Source: Neonectria sp. B-13 (lineage: Eukaryota; Ascomycota; Sordariomycetes; Hypocreales; Nectriaceae). Taken from it: 64,000 bases of DNA. Under the pieces are notes generated by a model. That model was not told the DNA's origin, did no database searches, and was given only the letters and a program-made list of their open reading frames with translations. The position numbers and the translations under genes are program-made. The stretch lies in contig NOKP01000038.1 in the NCBI GenBank assembly GCA_002682825.1, forward strand, positions 186,001 to 250,000, read 5' to 3'. Below, in pieces: positions 57,850-64,000 of the stretch. Within the stretch, counting starts at the first letter, position 1, and each line of letters starts with the position of its first letter.

Positions 57850-59014
57850 CTAGGTGTGCGTATTGATCCACGGAGCTCTGTGTAACGCATCCGCCTGTCT
57901 CAAGAAAATTGGTCTGCTGAGTTGCACTAGCCTTTCCCCAAACTCGCGCAAGACCAGCTGGATGCGCTCGTGAGAGTTATCGAATATCTGGTCTCGGCTT
58001 TGCCTTGTTTCAGTTGTAAGCGTCGCTTCTCTCCACTGTCTCTTCCACTCCTCGACAGCCTGCATTGCTTCGGTCTTCTGTGGCTGCACATTACAGGCGA
58101 CCATGTAGAACGATGACTTTCTAGCATGAGCCCCGGCAGGCTTGAAGAGTTGTATATCCGCGAACCCACTGAAGAGATACATTAAGTCGACCGAGCGCCA
58201 TGCGTCAGCGCGATGCAAGACTAAGACCAGTGTCGCGCCCTTTCGGATGCGTTGTAGAGCAAGCACCAGCTGGCTTGTTTCCAGTCTGATTGTCTCGCAG
58301 CTTCGGCGGTACTCAGCGCGTTCGTGATTACGAATCACGGTGCCCCCGCAGAAGACAACGTCGAATTCTTCACCCTCAAACGGGCGTTCGGTGGAAAATC
58401 GACCTGCGTCGGGGTGCGCGGCAGGGATCTCTGTATCGATGTCGACTCCCATCTCGGCTGCCAGCATTGTGATGTCAAGAAATTTGATAGAAATGCGCTT
58501 ATTCCTCTCCCAGTTTGGTATACGAACCTTGTGCCCACCCATCTCAGCGAGAAGGCTGATTCCGCGGACATGCCCGGTCGGGTTGCGGTTTAGAGCCGTT
58601 GTTGTGAAGCCTCCAGGGGCCATACAGAGGTCTAGAATGGCAATATTTCTGGTTGAGTGGCTGTGAGAGGACAAGATGCCAGTAGCGGCATTGAGCTCCT
58701 TCCCGATCTTGCAAGTCATCTTGTTGAATAAGGTTTTCGTGGTGTCATCGGGGTGATCTGCGTGCCTACGCTCGTTTTCGAAATGTTCGCTCGCATCTTG
58801 GTTCTGCCAGCCCTGCATAGATTCAGTATGTTAGCGACACACCAAATGTTTTCAAGCCCACATAATTTGGCCAAGGATAATGGCGTTGTCATACCTGGCT
58901 CCTTAGTGTGATGAACTCCCGATACTCGGCAATACGTTTAGACAGGTAGGCCGAAATGATTTCTTGGGGAGGCCTAGTAGCAGCAACCTCCTCAGCCGCC
59001 TGGTTGGAAGCCAT
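57850..59014 (-). CDS. FtsJ-like methyltransferase-domain protein
   Basis: Minus-strand exons 59014-58895 and 58812-57850 encode 360 aa. The SAM-binding motif ILDLCMAPGGFTTTAL matches the RrmJ/FtsJ fold (rRNA or cap 2'-O-methyltransferases); FDVVFCGGTVIRNHE is motif IV; ATLVLVLHRADAWRSVDLMYLF fits the K-containing strand and helix region in form, but the expected catalytic Lys is not obvious. Such fungal proteins are often of unknown target. The C-terminal helical region of about 90 residues is not assigned. The single intron is GTATGA..CAG with CTAAC inside. Confidence 0.78.
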
Positions 59015-59374
59015 AGCGTCTAGTGCTACCTTTTTTGGTATGCAGAATTCCTTGAAATTCAAGTTTGACGCGAGGGGCGAATATGATATTTCGGTGGGCT
59101 AGATAAAAGATGCGCACCTCTCAATGTTGGTTGGGTAACCACAAGGCTCCGAATAGACTTCATCGTCTGCCTATTAACTCAGACGAGAAATATGGCTTTT
59201 AAATATACAGTTATAAAACCAAGCTCTACCAATGGATTCGTATCCATGCCCTACTCTCCAAGGACTTGAAGATTATCGAAGTAGAAGATCAACCATCACA
59301 TCTCCCTAATTCTGGCAGCCCCTTTTTTCTTGGGGTAATCGGTAGGGTAATTGAGATCCTATTAAATAGTTCCA
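59015..59374. other. Intergenic, no gene recognised
   Basis: Promoter of the FtsJ-like gene and 3' flank of the Zn2Cys6 gene, both on the minus strand. Confidence 0.4.
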
Positions 59375-61674
59375 CTAATGCATACTAGGATCGTCAAACA
59401 TTCTAGTTACCATGTTCAGCTCATAAACTGGTGTTGAAAAGTCGAATAGGCCCTGGTCCAGAACAGTCGTGGGGTCAAAAAGTAAGAAATTGGAGTCGAA
59501 GCCAGTCAATGATACATCTAGGCCATCAAGGTCCGAAGAGCCCGGTTTTTCTTTCGGAATTTCCTCCAGTCCACCATCGGCAGCAATGTCCAAGGGGAAG
59601 CTGTATTGAATGGGAAGAGCGGCGACAATATTCCACCTTTGGGCCAGTTCCTGGAGCAGGATTATGGCTCTCTTTGCTCGCGAAAATCTCATCTGCATCG
59701 ATTCTAGTGCCTTAAAGCAAGTTCTAAATCGACCAATTGACTGGACTTTTGCTGCACTGTTGGCAGATGTAGCACCTAGGAGGAGCGCTATTGCTGCTGT
59801 AAGTATGCTGTGCGCAATGAACGGCGGTGCATTCTCAAATGAATCCACTTTCTGGTGGACTCGAATCAGTCGGGCTATGGCCCCTGCTGCTGTTGACATT
59901 GACTGGAGAGCGAGCTGATATGGGCTTGTTTGGCGGTCTTCGTTAAGGTATGGACGATGGAATAACAGTTGAGAGGTGTTATATGCCATGTGGAGATAAA
60001 TTAAGTTACGTGAGTGGCAATTGTCAGTTAGGTGAAGACTGGGATCCAGTTGTCTATGAAAAGACAAGAGCTGCTCCCGTGCTTCTAAGAGAATTCGTTG
60101 TCGTTGAGTGAAGTTGAATCCCTTGAACTCAAACGAATAACTTGTATCACTTTAGTCAGTAGTCATCTTTGCCAGAAAATAGAAAAAAGCAACTTACATA
60201 CTGTCCATGAATTGATCATGGATAAACCACAATCTACACTGCGCAGAAAAAATGAGCTCATCCATAGAAGGAGAACTGGCTACGCTCAGGAACGGAGCCG
60301 CCTGTACCCGCCTCCAGGGTATCATGCAGTTTCTCCCTAGTAACGACGTTGCAATTCTGTTATATAATCAGACAAAGTTCTTTAAGCATAGATTGACGAA
60401 TCAAGGCTGTACCTGTCGAGTAGGAATGATGACCAAAAAGCCCGCACCCGGAGGTCGTTGGAGTCCTTGGTGGGCGACCCAACGGATCTTGAGGTCTCGT
60501 TGAGGCCATCCAGAGAGCTGACGTGGAGACCAAGGTGAAGGCATAGACTTGCGGCCATGGCTTGATGAATTATAAATTAGCATGAATTTACTTGATATTT
60601 CCCCATTGTTGGCCACTCACAATTATATAGCCAGGCCATATTCTCTTCATCCAACGCAAGCTCCCTCCAAGACAAGATCCCCAAAGCCTGGACGGTGTAA
60701 ACGTCCGGATTTCTGCAGCACTGATGCAAGGCTATCGTCCTCGCGTAGGAAGCCAGGCCGTCCCCGAGGGTACGAGTCTCGGAATCGTCTGAGAGCACGG
60801 CCCCCGCAGCTAGGATAGCGCACTGAAGCAGTTCCATGTTAGACGGGGTGTGGATCTTGAGAAGCTCTATGGCGAAGGGGCCCACAAACTGGTGCGTAGG
60901 GTTGATGGAATGTGAGAAGACGTCGAACAGATGCTCTCGGGACGCCTGGTTCACCGGGGGCTTGATCGTTTCGTAGATATCGACTGTGGGGGACATCTTT
61001 TCAGTGGTGGTTGACTTGGAGGTTATATCATGTCGGACGGTGGGGAAGCAAAAGTTGCCCGAAGGCCCAGTGAAGGAGGTTTCGCCGTCATCCCGGATAG
61101 TCATCCTCCATATCATGCTGCTAACGTCGTTGAGGGCAGACGCATCGCTGCTAGATATTCCGCCGTCGTTGGACGCGAGGTCTGAAATGGTCCGTGTCTG
61201 ATCTCCGGAGGTGTCTGTTCTGACTCCACGCTCGACGGCTTTGATCGTTGACGACGTGGTGTGGCTACTCTCTGCAAAGATGGCTTCGATGGCCGATGGA
61301 CGGCTTGATACAGCATCGGGACTTTCCAGCGATGCAACGTATTCTTGCAGTAGAATTATCTGCTGTTCCAGAGAGGTGACATAGTCATCGTCCCATTTTC
61401 TCCTAAGTTCCAGTGAGCCAATGCCAAGGGACAAAATTGATTGTACTAACTTGCGAGGTTTCTCTTCAACGTAGTGACATTCTTTATTATTCGCCAAACA
61501 CCAGGAGCAGACTGGCCGAATTCCATCACACTAGGAGTCGAAATTCATCAGTAATCGAGTCTCATGTTTATCCTGCGAGCCTTGACAGAGCCCATTCATA
61601 CATACCCTACGCTTTCTTTTCCGGCAAATCTCGCAAGCAAAGGCGATCCGAGGACGTTTGTCGTGAATCTCCAT
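59375..61674 (-). CDS. Zn2Cys6 transcription factor with fungal-specific domain
   Basis: Minus-strand exons 61674-61606, 61530-61451, 61402-60621, 60560-60413, 60356-60198 and 60140-59375 encode 667 aa. The cluster is CEICRKRKRR in exon 1 and CDGIRPVCSWC..KEC in exon 2, followed by a coiled-coil-like segment (WDDDYVTSLEQQIILLQEYVASLE). The middle domain (Fungal_trans) spans about residues 200-450: PPVNQASREHLFDVFSHSIN, LQCAILAAGAV, ALGILSWREL, LCLHLGLHV, FWSSFLLDR and the GRNCMIPWR motif. The exon 3 donor and the two following splice joins restore this order. It resembles regulators of the xlnR/ctf1/nirA-type superfamily in layout only. Target genes unknown. Confidence 0.87.
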
Positions 61675-61999
61675 GAGTCCCGATTGTCATTAAGGTCGAA
61701 ACAATGAGTTCAAATCTGGTATTAGAGGTGATATTTCAGATATGCGTGAGATATGAGGTCACTAAGATGCTGTTGGGAGAAGTTGTCTCAGGAATCTTGG
61801 GGGAGTGGGGGAGCTTTGTACATGCCAGTGGTCATCTTATCGGCATGGCTGTGAGTCTTATCGGTAGAGTGAATAACCCGATAAGCTGATAAAAAGCAAG
61901 GTTGTGAGTGGACAAAGAGCTGGTTAGTCAGCAACTCACTAATCCGCTTACGACTTTGTGCTTCAGGTTATGCATATTCTGCACAGCATGTGTGTATGT
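61675..61999. other. Intergenic, no gene recognised
   Basis: Upstream region of the Zn2Cys6 gene up to the LINE relic. The 61-codon frame at 61704 has no support. Confidence 0.4.
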
Positions 62000-64000
62000 A
62001 TGTATTGTGTTAGATCCATCGCAGTCAATTCGATCAAGGAATAACTAAGTGTTCAATCGGGTGGGGAGACCAAATCTGATGATTGTCTTGATCTAGGATC
62101 CGCCGGCCCCCTCTTTTCTTGAGAGGGGGTTTTATATCATCTCACGCCTCTGGCTTAGGCTAGGCGATATTGATCTATCAGAGGCTGGCTGAGGCTGCCA
62201 TGAGTGGTCCCGGTTTGATGAAAGGTGTGCTACCACCCTTCATCGGGCTGAGCCGAGGTAATTGGAGAAAAAGAACAAATAAGAAGATGAGAGAATGAAG
62301 GGAGAGGAGGAGGTGCGAGTGCGTCTGTTGGGCCTGCCTCGTCTAGTGACAAGGGCAAATCTTTCTGAAGAAGGCGCTTGCTCTTGTTAACCTGATGAAC
62401 CTATTAAAGCTTCTACTTGTTGTGAGGCTGACTGCTGCAGTTGGTGAGGGTGCTAGCCTCATCTGACACTGCGGCACTCCCTTTCTACAGTAGAAGATAT
62501 GATCAGGTGTTTTGCATCGGTTGCACAAGTAGATCACTTGTGCGTTTTCATAGTCGCATCTTTTATGGTATGCTGCAAAGTCCCCATGGAGGGATCTCAC
62601 TGTGAATAGATGGTTCAGAACTGCCCACGAGAGCAATAGCTCCAGTGGGCAGTGAGTGGTCGCCTTGAGATTGGATCTCCTATACTGCTTATGGATGGAG
62701 GTTGCTTACTATGTTTCGAAGGCTTCCTTTGGTTTTTGCCTTATGATCTTTCGTAGGTATGCCAGCGTCAGCTGAGCACCCTTGGCTCCGGCAGTGAGGA
62801 AGTTGCTTTTGCCAGTTTGTTGGCTTATTTATTGCTGGGAATGTTAGTATAGCCAGGTATCCAGTACACCTATGTAGCCCATGCAATACAGCTAACACCT
62901 GGAACTCAAGGAAGACTTCTTGTGAGGAGTCAGACGGTGTAATGGGCAGTATGGCTCATGGATTGGTTTATGGCCTTGTTCATTCTCTGCAAGAGGTGTT
63001 GAGTACTTAATGGCCGGTCTTTGGAGGATTGGTCCCACTGCGGCCGGGTTGCGCCTGGGTACTATGCTTCGGCGCTATAGAGCAGAACTGGTTCAATACA
63101 TGCCTTAATAGTACCCAGTACGGCGCTGGACATTGGACCGTGTTTCGTATTGGTAAGTCCTTGCAGAAGGTAGTAATAGCCTGTGCTTTAACTGTCCACT
63201 TTTCTATGTAGACTTGGAATGATAGTCTACTGTCTGGCTAGATACCTAGCTAGTGTATAGCTATATTAGGGTACTTCTTGATATTGTTATAATGTATTAT
63301 TAGTATAGTCTTAAGTTTGCTCTAAGAGATATGTATAACTTCTGTCTTCTTAGGGTTAAAAGATGCTCTATTTACTGTATCCTAATAGACTAGTTCTTTA
63401 ATAGATCTTTATGCTATAGTGGCTGTTTCTTAGACTATATTGCCTATATATAGGATACTTATATTATTTATATAGCTAAACTGACTTTAAGGATTGCTTT
63501 ATTGATAGATAGGCTCTATTTATAGTAGGAAAATAATTAGTAATATTAGTAATCCTTAAAGAAGACTATACTAAAGAGGGGAGAATAGAGTAGTAGGATC
63601 TTAGTATTTAATGTAGAGAGAACAATTATATACAGAGGATCTATCCCATTGGTTGAAATGCTTAGGCTAGCCTTATTAATATAAGCATAGAATCAGTCTA
63701 TTGTATATAACAGTATTGAATGCACCTTGAATATCCATTATAATAAGGGTAGCCATCTTATTGCAAGTAAATGCTTCCTCAATGTCGTAAATCAAAGCAG
63801 CCACAAGGTCTATTATAGACCTTTTAGGGAGTGCCTTAGTTGCTGTAGGTAGAGGACTCCGTAATAGATAGCTGCTTACGCAAGGCAGCATACAACTAAC
63901 CGTTCGAGCCCCTCGCTGAGAAAAGAGAGGAGAGAGATAGGTCGCTATGTACATAGGGTTGTTAAGTCTCTACGTCTAGGTTTAGTGATTATAACCATCT
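62000..64000 (-). mobile_element. Tad1-like LINE retrotransposon relic, running off the window
   Basis: Minus orientation, 3' end at the low-coordinate side. At 63954-63676 the reverse-transcriptase text RSIIDLVAALIYDIEEAF..MATLIIMDIQGAFNTV matches Tad1-type fungal LINEs with the D of the first catalytic motif. Further 3', 62898-62689 may be RNase H region and 62636-62343 contains GDFAAYHKRCDYENAQ..CNRCKTPDHIFYC, the Cys/His-rich C terminus. 63230-63650 is very AT-rich with many stops, as after RIP. The 3' UTR (62005-62190) holds a hairpin also found at 4664-4830. Confidence 0.8.

Noticed and set aside
62100..62135. Bacterial-style terminator (GC hairpin plus T run)
   Set aside because: The organism is a fungus and the same structure recurs at 4.77 kb within a LINE 3'-end repeat.

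Overview
The window is chromosomal DNA of a filamentous ascomycete (Pezizomycotina). Protein genes are split by short introns (about 50-150 bp) with GT..AG ends and CTAAC/CTGAC-type branch sites. Fungal-specific families are present: Zn2Cys6 activators, a HET domain, DHA14-type MFS pumps and an F-box protein. Transposon relics are AT-rich and full of stop codons, as expected from repeat-induced point mutation (RIP). I could not run searches, so functions come from motifs and family knowledge. Exon joins were checked by hand for frame.

Layout. 1-15 kb: end of a dispersed repeat, a tyrosine-phosphatase-like gene, a class II aldolase-like gene, an AYR1-like SDR with an altered active site, an ABC transporter remnant, a Zn2Cys6 regulator, an MFS carrier, an FMN alpha-hydroxyacid oxidase and a dihydroflavonol-reductase-like gene. 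15.4-24.6 kb: a block bounded by two inverted copies of a roughly 140-bp repeat, holding a sphingoid long-chain-base kinase (LCB4 type), a sphingoid-base-phosphate lyase (DPL1 type, convergent with the kinase) and histidinol phosphatase (HIS2). The kinase and lyase make and irreversibly split the same metabolite. 24.9-27 kb: a Baeyer-Villiger-type flavin monooxygenase with a C-terminal membrane segment.

27-37 kb is a decay zone. It holds a tyrosinase remnant, a small secreted-protein gene with four TAG stops, a DHA14 pump and a HET gene that are both truncated against a hAT transposon relic, then an intact methyltransferase. A second, inverted copy of the repeat from position 1 lies at 36.6 kb. 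37.7-45 kb: an F-box protein, a GT/GC-rich minisatellite, a secreted L-amino-acid oxidase and a PLP beta-synthase fused to a rhodanese-like domain.

46.3-55.2 kb looks like the remains of a secondary-metabolism or detoxification locus: an intact nine-exon DHA14 pump, a broken P450 that has lost its heme cysteine, a 5'-truncated and frameshifted amidohydrolase of the 6-MSA-decarboxylase type, an intact acr-2-like Zn2Cys6 activator, an SDR and a second P450 remnant. 55.8-57.65 kb is an unrecognised large gene broken by C-to-T-type stops and indels. 57.8-61.7 kb holds an FtsJ-like methyltransferase and a Zn2Cys6 regulator. 62-64 kb is a RIP-degraded Tad1-like LINE in minus orientation, and a short piece of its 3' region also lies near 4.7 kb.

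The most notable points are the LCB kinase/S1P lyase pair inside inverted repeats, the repeated loss of genes through stops at apparent Gln codons, the unidentified gene at 56 kb, the PLP-rhodanese fusion, and the SDR with Phe at the catalytic Tyr position.
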